This document shows positions 1 through 8,447 of a DNA stretch of 64,000 nucleotides, piece after piece (within the stretch, counting starts at the first letter, position 1; each line of letters begins with the position of its first letter). A program made the position numbers and the translations under genes. The DNA lies in NCBI RefSeq assembly GCF_024979315.1, contig NZ_JANLCK010000003.1:434001-498000 (forward strand), in the 5' to 3' direction. The notes under the pieces were generated by a model, which worked only from the letters and a program-made list of their open reading frames with translations, had not been told where the DNA came from and ran no database searches. Source of the DNA: Herbiconiux oxytropis (GTDB lineage Bacteria > Actinomycetota > Actinomycetes > Actinomycetales > Microbacteriaceae).

Positions 1-1
1 C

Positions 2-1018
2 GGTGGCCTCGACATCGACGGCACGAAGCGCCAGGTCGAGCTCGTGGTGCAGGACAACGCGTCGACGGGCGACACCGCTGGTTCGCAGGCACGCGACCTC
101 ATCCTCGACGACGAGGTGGTCGCCCTCCTCGGACCGGCCACCCCGCCGCTGAGCATCCCGGTGTCGGCGGCCGCTGAGCAGGCCGGCATCCCGGCCCTGT
201 TCACGATCACGCCCATCGAGGCCTGGAAGGGTGGCAACCCCGACGGGTGGAACTGGGCCTGGGACGTCTTCTTCGACGAGGACCAGATGACCGACACGCA
301 GTTCCAGGCCGCCGATCTGGTCGAGACCAACAAGAAGGTCGCCCTCTTCACCGACCAGGAGGAGGACGGCATCGTCATGGGCGGCCTCTGGGCCGAGAAG
401 GCGGCGGAGTTCGGCTACGACCTCGTCTACCAGGCCCAGTTCCCGGTGGGCAACACCAACTTCTCCAGCCAGGTCGCCGAGGCGAAGGCCGCCGATGCCG
501 ACATCATCATCTCCCAGGTCATACCCCCGGACGGCATTGCGCTCCTCAAGGAGTTCAAGGCCCAGAGCTACGACCCCGAGCTGTTCTTCCTCGAGAAGGC
601 CGGCAACACGGGCGGCTATCCGGAGCTCACCGAGGGGCTGGCCGACGGCACCCTCGCCGCGAACTGGTTCGCGGAGGGTTGGGGCCTCGACCGGGAGGCC
701 GAGTTCATCGACGAGTTCGCGGGCGATCTCGGGGGTGTGAACTCCGACCTCGGCACCATCGTCTACGGCTACTCGATCGCCAAGGTGCTGCTCGACGCCA
801 TCACCACGGCAGGCAGCACCGATCCCGAGGCGATCAACGAGGCCATCGGCGCCACGGATGCCGTCTACCCGGCGGGCCGCATCGCCTTCGGCGACGACAA
901 CACGGCCGCCACGATCGCGGTGCAGACCCAGTGGGTCGGCAACGACGCGATCATGGTGCTCGATGCCGACGGCGAGGCGGCGGCCGATCTGGTCGTGCCG
1001 ACGCCCGGGCTCCGGTAG
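2..1018 (+). CDS. Branched-chain-type ABC transporter substrate-binding protein (5' end outside window)
   Basis: The reading frame is open from base 2 and ends at TAG, so the N-terminus and signal peptide lie upstream. The visible 338 residues have the type I periplasmic-binding fold of the LivJ/amide-binding family (Peripla_BP_6). This includes the segment GPATPPLSIPVSAAAEQAGI, which is typical of the hinge and ligand pocket, and a late YGYSIAKVLLDAI helix. It should capture a ligand outside the membrane and hand it to the permeases encoded immediately downstream. The next gene begins 13 bases after the stop. Ligand identity cannot be read from sequence. The neighbouring aromatic hydroxylase suggests an aromatic acid or similar compound rather than an amino acid, which is inference. 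Confidence 0.9.
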   Translation, partial: GGLDIDGTKRQVELVVQDNASTGDTAGSQARDLILDDEVVALLGPATPPLSIPVSAAAEQAGIPALFTITPIEAWKGGNPDGWNWAWDVFFDEDQMTDTQFQAADLVETNKKVALFTDQEEDGIVMGGLWAEKAAEFGYDLVYQAQFPVGNTNFSSQVAEAKAADADIIISQVIPPDGIALLKEFKAQSYDPELFFLEKAGNTGGYPELTEGLADGTLAANWFAEGWGLDREAEFIDEFAGDLGGVNSDLGTIVYGYSIAKVLLDAITTAGSTDPEAINEAIGATDAVYPAGRIAFGDDNTAATIAVQTQWVGNDAIMVLDADGEAAADLVVPTPGLR

Positions 1019-1031
1019 CCACCGCACCGCG

Positions 1032-1889
1032 ATGCAACTCGTCATCGACGGCCTCCTGACCGGAGGCCTCTACGCGGCAACCGCTCTGGGACTCTCCTTG
1101 GTGTTCGGCACCCTGCGCATGGTCAACCTCGCCCACGGCGAGCTGCTCATGGTGGGCGCCTATCTCACCTCGGTGCTGGTCGTGGCGCTGGGTGCCGACC
1201 CGCTGATCCTGGCGATCCCCGCAGCCATCGTGCTCGGTGCGCTCGCCTACCCGTTGCAGCGGTACGTGCTCACGCCGATCATGGCCAGGAACGCGGACGC
1301 GCCGGTGACGGCGACGTTCGGCGTGAGCGTGGCGGTGCAGAGCGTGCTGCTTCTGCTGTTCACCTCGAACCCCCGTTCCCTGCCGGCGCCGTACGCGACG
1401 GCGAGCTTCGAGGTGCTCGGCGTGACGGTGCGCGTCGCGCTGCTCATCGCGACGGCGATCGGTGTGGTGCTCGTGATCGGCCTGCACCTCCTGCTCACCA
1501 GGACGCCCTTCGGAAACCGGGTGCGGGCGGCCGCCGGCGACGCGGTGGCGGCAGGCCTGGTAGGCATCGACGTCAACCGCACGTTCGCGATGGTCTTCGC
1601 CATCGCCGCCGCTGCGGCCGCGATCGGCGGGTCGCTCATCGCGGTGACCTACTCGGTCTCGCCGAGCGGCGGCACGTCGTGGCTCGTCATCGCGTTCACC
1701 GTGGTGGTGATCGGCGGCCTCGGGAGCATCAGGGGGACCCTCGCCGGCGCCCTCATCCTCGGCGTGGTGCAGACGGTCGGCGTGGCGGTGGTCGGTGCTC
1801 AGTACCGCGACATCATCGTGTTCGGCCTCCTGGTCGTCATCCTGCTCATCAGGCCCCGAGGGCTCTTCACGAAGGCGCAGCGCGTATGA
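1032..1889 (+). CDS. Branched-chain-type ABC transporter permease, LivH family
   Basis: A 285-residue polytopic membrane protein beginning MQLVIDGLLTGGLYAATALG, the standard N-terminus of LivH permeases. It carries the family segment FGTLRMVNLAHGELLMVGAY and the late IAFTVVVIGGLGSIRGTLAG loop that contacts the ATPase. I chose the ATG at 1032 because upstream in-frame sequence reads as a shadow of the previous gene and the LivH family starts here. It forms the membrane channel with the next gene. Its stop overlaps the next start (ATGA), implying translational coupling. The ATPases (LivG/LivF) are not in the window downstream, so they are probably upstream of it. Confidence 0.93.
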   Translation: MQLVIDGLLTGGLYAATALGLSLVFGTLRMVNLAHGELLMVGAYLTSVLVVALGADPLILAIPAAIVLGALAYPLQRYVLTPIMARNADAPVTATFGVSVAVQSVLLLLFTSNPRSLPAPYATASFEVLGVTVRVALLIATAIGVVLVIGLHLLLTRTPFGNRVRAAAGDAVAAGLVGIDVNRTFAMVFAIAAAAAAIGGSLIAVTYSVSPSGGTSWLVIAFTVVVIGGLGSIRGTLAGALILGVVQTVGVAVVGAQYRDIIVFGLLVVILLIRPRGLFTKAQRV

Positions 1890-2923
1890 CGAATTCACTC
1901 GACTCCACCCCGAAGACGGCGCGGGCCGTCGACGGCTCCGGCCCGGCACGCCGCCGAAGCATCGCTCCCGCGGCGCGCTACCTGATCCCGCTCGTGCTGG
2001 GGGTGGCGGCCATCCTGCTCGCCGACGCGCTCGGCCGCTCCATTGCGAACCAGGGCACCGAACTGCTGCTGCTGGCACTGCTCGCCCTCTCGTGGAACGT
2101 CATCGGCGGCTACGGCGGGCTCTTCTCGCTCGGGCACCAGGTGTTCGTGGGTGTCGGCGGCTACGCGCTCATCGTCATCCTCAGCTACACCGATCTGCCG
2201 CTTCCCGTCGTGCTGATCGCGGCCGCGCTGCTCTCGGCGGTGACGGGTATGGTGCTCGGCTACCCGATGCTGCGGCTCCGCGGGCCCTACTTCGCCATCG
2301 GCACCCTCGGCGTCGCGCTCGCGGTGCTCGCCTGGATGCTCAACTGGCCGTTCACGAAGGCGTCGCAGTCGTATCCGCTGCCCATGAGCGACTCCCTCGG
2401 CTTCACCGAGCTGTTCCAGCTCACCATCGTGATCGCGGTACTGGCCCTCGTCGCCATCACCGCCCTCGTGTCCTCCCCGCTCGGGCTCCGGCTCGTCGCC
2501 CTCCGCGACGACGAGCACGGCGCTGCGAGCCTGGGCGTGCGGCGGGTGCGCACCCTGCTGCCCGTCTGGGCCGTCAGCGGGTTCCTCGCCGGACTCGTCG
2601 GCGCGCTCTTCGCCCTGCAGCAGGGCAGCCTCACCCCGGCATCGGCGTTCAGCATCCAGTTCGTTCTCGACGCCATCGTGGTCTGCGTCATCGGCGGGGT
2701 GGGCACGCTCTACGGCCCCCTGCTCGGTGCGGTGGTGGTGTTCGCCCTCAGGCAGTACACCGCCGACTTCGGCGAGTGGGCGATGCTCATCGAGGCCCTC
2801 GTGGTGATCCTCGTCGTGCGGCTCGCCCCCGAAGGGCTGTGGGGAATCCTGTCCAGAACTATCCGTGCCGTGCGTCGCGGACGACAGGCGGGCATCGCCC
2901 CGCAGAAAGAAGGACGATCGTGA
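1886..2923 (+). CDS. Branched-chain-type ABC transporter permease, LivM family
   Basis: A 345-residue membrane protein. Residues 1 to about 30 are a hydrophilic N-terminus, followed by many hydrophobic spans. The LivM signature region around LLALSWNVIGGYGGLFSLGH and the cytoplasmic loop LRDDEHGAASLGVRRVRTLL are clear. It pairs with the LivH permease just upstream to form the translocation channel. Start and stop are both shared with neighbours by 4-base overlaps (ATGA at 1886, GTGA at 2920), so the three genes should be translated as a unit with the downstream hydroxylase. Confidence 0.93.
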   Translation: MTNSLDSTPKTARAVDGSGPARRRSIAPAARYLIPLVLGVAAILLADALGRSIANQGTELLLLALLALSWNVIGGYGGLFSLGHQVFVGVGGYALIVILSYTDLPLPVVLIAAALLSAVTGMVLGYPMLRLRGPYFAIGTLGVALAVLAWMLNWPFTKASQSYPLPMSDSLGFTELFQLTIVIAVLALVAITALVSSPLGLRLVALRDDEHGAASLGVRRVRTLLPVWAVSGFLAGLVGALFALQQGSLTPASAFSIQFVLDAIVVCVIGGVGTLYGPLLGAVVVFALRQYTADFGEWAMLIEALVVILVVRLAPEGLWGILSRTIRAVRRGRQAGIAPQKEGRS

Positions 2924-4539
2924 ACACCGTGCACAAGGCCGACGTGGTCATCAACGGTCTCGGGCCCGTGGGCCTCATGGCCTGCATCCTGCTCGGGCGG
3001 CGCGGCTACACCGTGCACGCCGTGGAGCGTTGGCACCAGCAGTACGGCCGCCCTCGCGCGGTCACCTTCGATCACGAGATCGCCCGGGTGCTCGGGATGC
3101 TCGGGATCGACGCCGACAACGATCCGGGCATCGAGCACCACGGCGATCACTACTACTGGTTGAACGCCGACGACGAGATCCTGTTGGAGCCCGACTGGAT
3201 CTCGACGGAGTCCAACGGCTACCACAACCGCTACTGGTTCAATCAGCCCGAGCTGGAACGCCGCCTGCTCGTGCTCATCGAGACCCTGCCGAACGTGCAC
3301 GTGCACTACGGTCGGGAGGCGGTCTCGTTCGAACAGGATGCCGAGGGTGTCACCCTGCGCTACCGGGAGATCGTGAAGGGCACGACCACGGTGGAGTTCG
3401 CCGAGGGCGGGGAGAGCGGCGAGATCCGGGCCTCGTACGCGATCGGGGCCGACGGTGCGAACAGTTTCATCCGTCGCTCGACGGGACTGGAGATGACCGA
3501 CCTCGGCTTTCTCTTCACCTGGCTCATCGTCGACACCCGCCCCTTCGAGTACCCGAGCTATCGCACCGCGCACTTCCAGATCTGCGACCCGGCACGCCCC
3601 ACCACCGTGGTGCCCGGAGGCCCCGGGCGCCGGCGCTGGGAGTGGATGCTGCTGCCGGGGGAGGATCCCGTGCAGTTCGGCTCGGAGGAGAACGTCTGGC
3701 GGCTGCTCGAGCCGTGGGGGATCCGCCCCGACACCGCGGAGCTCGAGCGTGCCGCGGTGACCCGGTTCGAGGCCAAGTACCTCGAGCAGTGGCGGGAGGG
3801 CCGGGCGCTGCTCGTCGGAGACGCGGCGCACCTCATGCCGCCGTTCGCCGGCGAGGGCATGTGCGCAGGCCTCCGTGATGTGGTCAACCTCGTCTGGCGG
3901 CTCGACCGGGTGCTGCAGGGAGCGGCCGACGAGGCCCTCCTGGACGAGTGGTCGGACGAGCGTCGCGAGCAGGCCAAGTGGTACATCGAGTTCTCGGTGG
4001 GCCTCGGCGAGGTGATCTGCATCTCCGACCCGGCAGAGGCCGCTCTGCGCGACGCCAGGATGAAGGCCGAATACGCCGTGCAGTCGAAGGTCGGCCCGGT
4101 GCCGACCCACGATGCGCTGCTCGGGGCCGGCACCTGGATCGCGGACGACCCGCTGGCGGGCCGGACCTCGATCCAGGGCAGGGTGGCCTTCCGCGGGCGC
4201 ACCGGTCGCTTCGATGACGTCGTGGGTCGCGACGCCTGGTTCCTTCTCAGCACCGTGCCTCACGGTGCGGATCTCGACGACCGTCGCCGTGAGCTCCTCG
4301 ACGCGATGGGCGGCTCGGCGCTCACCGTGGGTCCGGCCGGGAGCGGGGCCGAGGTCGTCGACCTCGACGGGGGCTATGCCGAGTGGTTCAGCCGGAACGG
4401 GGTCGAGCACCTCCTCGTGCGGCCCGACTTCTACGTCGCCTTCACCGCCCGCGACGCGACGCAGCTCGCCGAGCGCTTCGACACCATCACGGCCTCCGTC
4501 ATCACCGACGCAGCCGCCCAGGAGAGGATCACCGCATGA
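2920..4539 (+). CDS. FAD-dependent aromatic hydroxylase (MhpA/PheA-like group A monooxygenase)
   Basis: A 539-residue flavoprotein hydroxylase. Near the N-terminus VVINGLGPVGLMACILLGRR is the FAD-binding Rossmann motif. A DG motif (GADGAN) lies near residue 177 and the GD motif (LLVGDAAHLMPPFAGEG) near residue 300. The C-terminal third resembles the thioredoxin-like domain of 3-(3-hydroxyphenyl)propionate hydroxylase-type enzymes. Members insert one oxygen atom into a phenolic ring using NAD(P)H and O2 in the cytoplasm. The GTG start at 2920 overlaps the livM stop, and a purine-rich AGAAAGAAGG ribosome-binding site lies just upstream. Coupling to an importer and a crotonase suggests the imported ligand is its substrate, which is inference. 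Confidence 0.88.
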   Translation: MNTVHKADVVINGLGPVGLMACILLGRRGYTVHAVERWHQQYGRPRAVTFDHEIARVLGMLGIDADNDPGIEHHGDHYYWLNADDEILLEPDWISTESNGYHNRYWFNQPELERRLLVLIETLPNVHVHYGREAVSFEQDAEGVTLRYREIVKGTTTVEFAEGGESGEIRASYAIGADGANSFIRRSTGLEMTDLGFLFTWLIVDTRPFEYPSYRTAHFQICDPARPTTVVPGGPGRRRWEWMLLPGEDPVQFGSEENVWRLLEPWGIRPDTAELERAAVTRFEAKYLEQWREGRALLVGDAAHLMPPFAGEGMCAGLRDVVNLVWRLDRVLQGAADEALLDEWSDERREQAKWYIEFSVGLGEVICISDPAEAALRDARMKAEYAVQSKVGPVPTHDALLGAGTWIADDPLAGRTSIQGRVAFRGRTGRFDDVVGRDAWFLLSTVPHGADLDDRRRELLDAMGGSALTVGPAGSGAEVVDLDGGYAEWFSRNGVEHLLVRPDFYVAFTARDATQLAERFDTITASVITDAAAQERITA

Positions 4540-5216
4540 CCGTCACGACCATCACCATCTCGAACCCCTCGGGGGAGGGCAACCTGCTGAACCCCGACGT
4601 CATCGCGCGGCTGGTGGGCGAACTCCAGCAGGCCGACGGCGATCCCGCCGTGACGGGCATCATGCTGACGGGGGCCGGTTCGGTCTTCTGCAGCGGCCTC
4701 GACATCCCCGCGATCAAGGCCGGAGGAGACCCGGTGGAGTTCGCGACCGCGCTCGCCGGACTGCTCAAGCTCGTCCCCACCCTGTCGACGCCGATCGTCG
4801 CCGCCATCAACGGCGACGCGGTCGCGTCCGGTGCATCCCTCGTGGCCATCATGGACTACGCCGTCTGCACTCCGGATGCCCGGATCGGCACGCGGGAGGT
4901 CAGTCTCGGCATCTGGCCGATGGTGGCGCAGGTGCCGCTGATCCAGAGACTGGGCGCGCGCTGGGCCATGGAGAACGTGGGGTCGGGGGAGCCCTTCACC
5001 GCGGAGCGGGCCCGCGAGGTCGGGCTGGTGAACGAGATCGTCGCGCCCGAGCGCCTGCACGAGGCCGCTCAGGCGTGGCTCGAGAAGGCGGCGCGTGCGG
5101 GCGCTGTCACGGCGGTGGGGCGCCCGGCGTTCTACCGGTTCGCCGAACTGGGCTATGACGAAGCGCTCGACGCCTCGGTGGAGCTGTTCGCCGAGATGAA
5201 CCGGCCGGCCCGATGA
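4536..5216 (+). CDS. Enoyl-CoA hydratase/isomerase (crotonase) family protein
   Basis: A 226-residue crotonase-fold protein, shorter than the usual roughly 260. The oxyanion-hole segments CSGLDIPAIKAGG and AAINGDAVASGASL are present. Glutamates occur at both usual catalytic positions (REVSLGIWP and RWAMENVGSG), so hydratase or isomerase chemistry on a CoA thioester is plausible. The start is an ATGA overlap with the hydroxylase stop, and an AGGAGAGG ribosome-binding site sits upstream. It is the last gene of the (+) operon. No CoA ligase is visible nearby, so the acyl-CoA substrate must be made elsewhere, or the enzyme acts on a non-CoA 1,3-dicarbonyl. Confidence 0.87.
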   Translation: MTVTTITISNPSGEGNLLNPDVIARLVGELQQADGDPAVTGIMLTGAGSVFCSGLDIPAIKAGGDPVEFATALAGLLKLVPTLSTPIVAAINGDAVASGASLVAIMDYAVCTPDARIGTREVSLGIWPMVAQVPLIQRLGARWAMENVGSGEPFTAERAREVGLVNEIVAPERLHEAAQAWLEKAARAGAVTAVGRPAFYRFAELGYDEALDASVELFAEMNRPAR

Positions 5217-5220
5217 GGCT

Positions 5221-5258
5221 CTGAGGCGGCGTGGAACAGTCCACACGACCCCGCTCAG
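5221..5258. terminator. Possible bidirectional terminator between convergent genes
   Basis: Nested inverted repeat in the short gap between convergent genes. An outer CTGAGGCGG pairs imperfectly with CCGCTCAG, and an inner GTGGA-ACAG-TCCAC hairpin lies between them. There is no T-tract, so this is weak evidence. Confidence 0.35.
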
Positions 5259-6685
5259 CCGAGGTGCAGCGCGGGCTCGCCCTGGGGCATGAGGGCCGAC
5301 TTCGGGCCCCGGATGAGGGCGGCCGCGATCACGGAGCCGAGCACCATCACGAGCGCCCCGCCGAGGAAGACGGCGGAGTAGCCGCTCGTCATCGCCTCGG
5401 GCGTGGGAGCGCCGGTTCCCGCTCCGGCCACGACCCCGGTGTAGACCGCGGTGAAGACCGACAGGCCGATCGAGCCGCCGATCTGCATGGCCGAGTTGGT
5501 GAAGGCCGAGGCCGCTCCGGCGTCGTGCGGAGCGACCCCCGTGAGTGCGAGGTTCTGCAGCGGCACGAAGACGCAGGCCATGCCGACGCCCATGATGAGG
5601 AGCCCGGGCAGCACCTGCACGAAGTAGTCGCCGTCGGCCGTGATGCGGCTGAGGTAGACGAGCCCCGCGGCCACCACGATCGGCCCCGTGATCATGAGCG
5701 GGCGCGGGCCGATCACGGGCAGGAGCTTCGTGGCCACGGGCGCCACGATCATGATCGCGATGGTGAGCGGCAGGTTGGCCAGCCCGGCCTCGAGCGGCGG
5801 CAGGCCGAGCACGATCTGCAGGTGGAAGGCCAGGTAGAGCGTGGCGCCGATCATGACGATACCGGCGATGGCCTGGATGCCGAAGGCGGCGCCGCGCACG
5901 CGGTCGAGCACGATCCGGAGCGGCAGCAGGGGCTGGGCGACCTTGGTCTCGATGTAGACGAACAGCGTGAGCAGGCCCACGCCCAGCGCGAGGAACCCGA
6001 TGGTGTCGGGCGCGCCCCAGCCGTGCTCGGCGAGGCTGAACCCGTAGACGAGCGAGCCGAAGCCGAGCGTCACCGTGGCCGCCCCCAGCAGGTCGTACCG
6101 GTTGTCGCCCTCGGCCTTCGACTCGCGCACGAACAGGATGCCGCCCACGAGACCCACGATCACGAAGACGACGTTCACGAGCAGGCACCAGCGCCAGTCG
6201 GCGAACTCGGTGAGCACGCCGCCGAGCACGAGGCCCACGGCGGCCCCCGCACCCGCGATGGTGCCGAAGACCGCGAACGCGGTGTTGCGGTCGCGGCCGT
6301 GCGTGAAGGTCACGGTGAGCAGGGCGAGGGCCGCCGGCGCGAGCAGCGCGGCGAAGGCGCCCTGGAAGCCCCGGGCGATGATGAGCTCGAGGCCCGAGGA
6401 GGCCACACCGCCCCAGGCCGACGCGATGCCGAAGCCGACCATGCCCACGAGGTAGGTGCGCTTGCGGCCCCAGTAGTCGGCCACGCGGCCGCCGAGCAGC
6501 AGCAGGGCGCCGAACGCGAGCGCGTAGGCGGTGACCACCCATTGCCGCTGGCCGTCGGTGAGGCCGAGCTCCTGCTGGGCCTGGGGGAGGGCGATGTTGA
6601 CGATGGTGCCGTCGAGCACCACCACGAGCTGGGTGAGGGCGAGCACACAGAGCGTGAGCCAGCGATTGGGCGTTGTCGTCTTCAT
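5255..6685 (-). CDS. MFS transporter, DHA2 (14-TM, EmrB/QacA-like) family
   Basis: A 476-residue multi-span protein with the DHA2 layout. It starts LCVLALTQLVVVLDGTIVNI, where motif D1-type residues and the TM1 aspartate are typical. Motif A (GGRVADYWGRKRTY) follows in the second loop. A duplicated half with about 14 hydrophobic segments ends near residue 470. Such proteins are proton antiporters that export drugs or toxic metabolites. The start has a GGAGG ribosome-binding site 7 bases upstream. The upstream gap holds a TCGATGC inverted repeat and a hairpin, so the gene is probably expressed separately from the esterase. It may export a toxic pathway intermediate, which is inference. Confidence 0.9.
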   Translation of the reverse strand: MKTTTPNRWLTLCVLALTQLVVVLDGTIVNIALPQAQQELGLTDGQRQWVVTAYALAFGALLLLGGRVADYWGRKRTYLVGMVGFGIASAWGGVASSGLELIIARGFQGAFAALLAPAALALLTVTFTHGRDRNTAFAVFGTIAGAGAAVGLVLGGVLTEFADWRWCLLVNVVFVIVGLVGGILFVRESKAEGDNRYDLLGAATVTLGFGSLVYGFSLAEHGWGAPDTIGFLALGVGLLTLFVYIETKVAQPLLPLRIVLDRVRGAAFGIQAIAGIVMIGATLYLAFHLQIVLGLPPLEAGLANLPLTIAIMIVAPVATKLLPVIGPRPLMITGPIVVAAGLVYLSRITADGDYFVQVLPGLLIMGVGMACVFVPLQNLALTGVAPHDAGAASAFTNSAMQIGGSIGLSVFTAVYTGVVAGAGTGAPTPEAMTSGYSAVFLGGALVMVLGSVIAAALIRGPKSALMPQGEPALHLG

Positions 6686-6702
6686 GGAGGATCCTCCGGG
6701 CG

Positions 6703-6758
6703 TCGATGCGGCTGCCGGAGGTTTCCAGCCTCGGATCGATGCACTCAGAAGGCATCGA
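6703..6758. promoter_or_regulatory. TCGATGC operator-like repeats upstream of the MFS exporter
   Basis: TCGATGC at 6736-6742 and its complement GCATCGA at 6752-6758 form a perfect 7-base inverted repeat with a 9-base spacer. A third TCGATGC copy lies at 6703-6709, 18 bases before the exporter start. The arrangement fits a repressor operator for the (-) strand exporter gene. The regulator is not identified. Confidence 0.45.
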
Positions 6759-6762
6759 CCAC

Positions 6763-6779
6763 ACCAGCCGGGGGCTGGT
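6763..6779 (-). terminator. Short hairpin between esterase and exporter genes
   Basis: Perfect 7-base stem ACCAGCC/GGCTGGT with a GGG loop. It lies between the esterase stop and the exporter start on the (-) strand. No T-run follows, so it could be a weak terminator or an mRNA-stability hairpin. Confidence 0.3.
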
Positions 6780-6815
6780 CAGATCATGGAGTCTACCCGC
6801 TCTGCAGGGGTGCAC

Positions 6816-7742
6816 TCACTCCACGGCGTCGAACGCGGCCCGGATCTCGCCCCCGATCAGTCGCCGTGCCGTGTGCGCGGGCCCGATCAACCCGCCCAGG
6901 TAGACGAACGGATGCACGAGGCCGTCGAAGGTCACCGAGACCACCGGCACTCCCGCGGCCGCCAGCGCGTTCGCGTAGGCGACTCCCTCGTCGTGCAGCG
7001 GATCGCACTCGGCCGTGATGACGGTGGCGGAGGGGAGGCCTGCGAGGGCGGCGGGGGAGGCCGCCGCGGGCGAGAGCCGCACGTCGGAGCGGTCGACACC
7101 GGGCGCATAGGTGTCGAAGAAGTAGGCCATGTCGCGGGCGGTGAGGAAGTGGCCCTCGGCGTAGGTGCGGTAGCTGCCATCGTCGGGCATCCGTGCGTCG
7201 ACGGCGGGGTAGATGAGGGCCTGATGCACGAGCCCGGGATGCGCACCGGCGAGCTGCTGGGCCGTCACCGCGGCGAGGTTGCCGCCCGCGCTGTCGCCGG
7301 CCACAGCCACCCGGCGCGCATCCGCGGGGAAGCCCGCGTCGCCCGTGAGCACGGCGGTGGTGACGGCGAGGGCGTCGACGACCGCGGCGGGGAACGGATC
7401 CTCCGGCCCCTTGCGGTAGTCGACGCTGACGACGGTGGCGCCTGCGGCGATCGCGATCGCCCGGGCCGTGGTGTCGGCGATCTCGAGGTCGCCGAGCACC
7501 CAGCCGCCGCCGTGGAAGTAGACCACCACGGGCAGCGCCTCCTCGAGCGGTCGCGGGCTGTAGACCCGCACGCCGACGCCCGCGATGCGCCTGTCCTCGA
7601 CCACGGCCACCGGGGCACCCTCGCCGGTGAGGGGGATCGCGTTCTCGAGGTCGGCGCGGTTCTGCTCGACGGTCTGCGTGTCGAGCGGCGGCGCATCCTT
7701 CACGATGTCGAGGAAGGCGCGGGCGTGCGGGTGGAGGGTCAA
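6816..7742 (-). CDS. Alpha/beta hydrolase, hormone-sensitive lipase family esterase
   Basis: A 308-residue cytoplasmic esterase of the HSL (bacterial family IV) type. It has the HGGG oxyanion motif at residues 77-80 and the nucleophile in GDSAGG (Ser151). The acid lies in ECDPLHDEG (about Asp247) and the histidine in GLVHPF (about His277), giving a complete catalytic triad. Such enzymes hydrolyse short acyl esters and sometimes lactones. It begins 3 bases after the XRE-cupin regulator stop, so it is probably the distal gene of that transcript. The substrate is unknown, but the context suggests an ester or lactone intermediate of the monooxygenase pathway. Confidence 0.9.
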   Translation of the reverse strand: MTLHPHARAFLDIVKDAPPLDTQTVEQNRADLENAIPLTGEGAPVAVVEDRRIAGVGVRVYSPRPLEEALPVVVYFHGGGWVLGDLEIADTTARAIAIAAGATVVSVDYRKGPEDPFPAAVVDALAVTTAVLTGDAGFPADARRVAVAGDSAGGNLAAVTAQQLAGAHPGLVHQALIYPAVDARMPDDGSYRTYAEGHFLTARDMAYFFDTYAPGVDRSDVRLSPAAASPAALAGLPSATVITAECDPLHDEGVAYANALAAAGVPVVSVTFDGLVHPFVYLGGLIGPAHTARRLIGGEIRAAFDAVE

Positions 7743-7745
7743 GGT

Positions 7746-8447
7746 CTAGCCCCAATCGTCGTGGTTGTGCAGCGCGTTGAGCACGTCGCTGAGGGAACCG
7801 GGCTTCGCCCGGGAGATGCGGTCGCGTCGTTCGCGGGGGTCGGTGTCGGCGGCGGCGGCGGCCTGCTCGGACGAGGTGCGCAGCGTGAACCAGACGCCCC
7901 GGGCGGGCTCGGCGGCCTCGTTGAGGTACACGTGCGGCCTGGTGGTGTCGAAGTGCACCGAGTCGCCGGCGCGGATGACGTGCTCCTCGAAGCCGAGCCG
8001 CAGGGTGAGCTCGCCCTCGAGCAGCACGCCGAAGTCGTAGCCTGCGTGCCGGCTCCAGAGCGCACCGGCGGTGGTGGAGGAGTGCGGCTGGTACGTCACC
8101 ATGAGCGGTTCCACGACGCCCGTCGCGCCGCCCGCGAGAAGCTCCAGCCGCACGCCGGACTCGAGCTCCACCACCGGGTTGTCCTCGGATCGCTGCACGG
8201 GTCCCGTGCGGCGGCGGGTGTCGCGGCCGCTCTCGATGCCGAGCAGCTCGTCGACCGAGAGCTCGAGCTGCAGCGCCAGCTGGTAGAGCGTGTTGAGCGA
8301 GGGCTGCACCTTGTCGTTCTCGATCTGCGAGAGCAGGCTCGGAGTCACCCCCATCGCATCGGCGAGGGACTTGAGCGTCAGGTTCTGGGCTTCCCGGGCG
8401 GACTTGAGGCGGGCGCCGATGGCGGAGAGGGAGGTCACATCACTCAT
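7746..8447 (-). CDS. XRE-family regulator with C-terminal cupin sensor domain
   Basis: A 233-residue protein. Residues about 8-65 form a helix-turn-helix (LKSLADAMGVTPSLLSQIEN) and the C-terminal half is a cupin barrel (YDFGVLLEGELTLRLGFEEH and following). Such regulators usually bind a small ligand in the cupin and control adjacent catabolic genes. The ATG at 8447 overlaps the oxygenase stop by 4 bases, so it is co-translated with the monooxygenase. A regulator embedded inside the operon it probably controls suggests autoregulation. A candidate target is the divergent promoter region at 12601-12790. Confidence 0.88.
   Translation of the reverse strand: MSDVTSLSAIGARLKSAREAQNLTLKSLADAMGVTPSLLSQIENDKVQPSLNTLYQLALQLELSVDELLGIESGRDTRRRTGPVQRSEDNPVVELESGVRLELLAGGATGVVEPLMVTYQPHSSTTAGALWSRHAGYDFGVLLEGELTLRLGFEEHVIRAGDSVHFDTTRPHVYLNEAAEPARGVWFTLRTSSEQAAAAADTDPRERRDRISRAKPGSLSDVLNALHNHDDWG

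Noticed and set aside
951-2078. Long (-) strand open frame opposite livH/livM
   Set aside because: Antisense shadow of two clearly identified permease genes. Highly repetitive Arg/His/Gly composition typical of GC-rich shadows.
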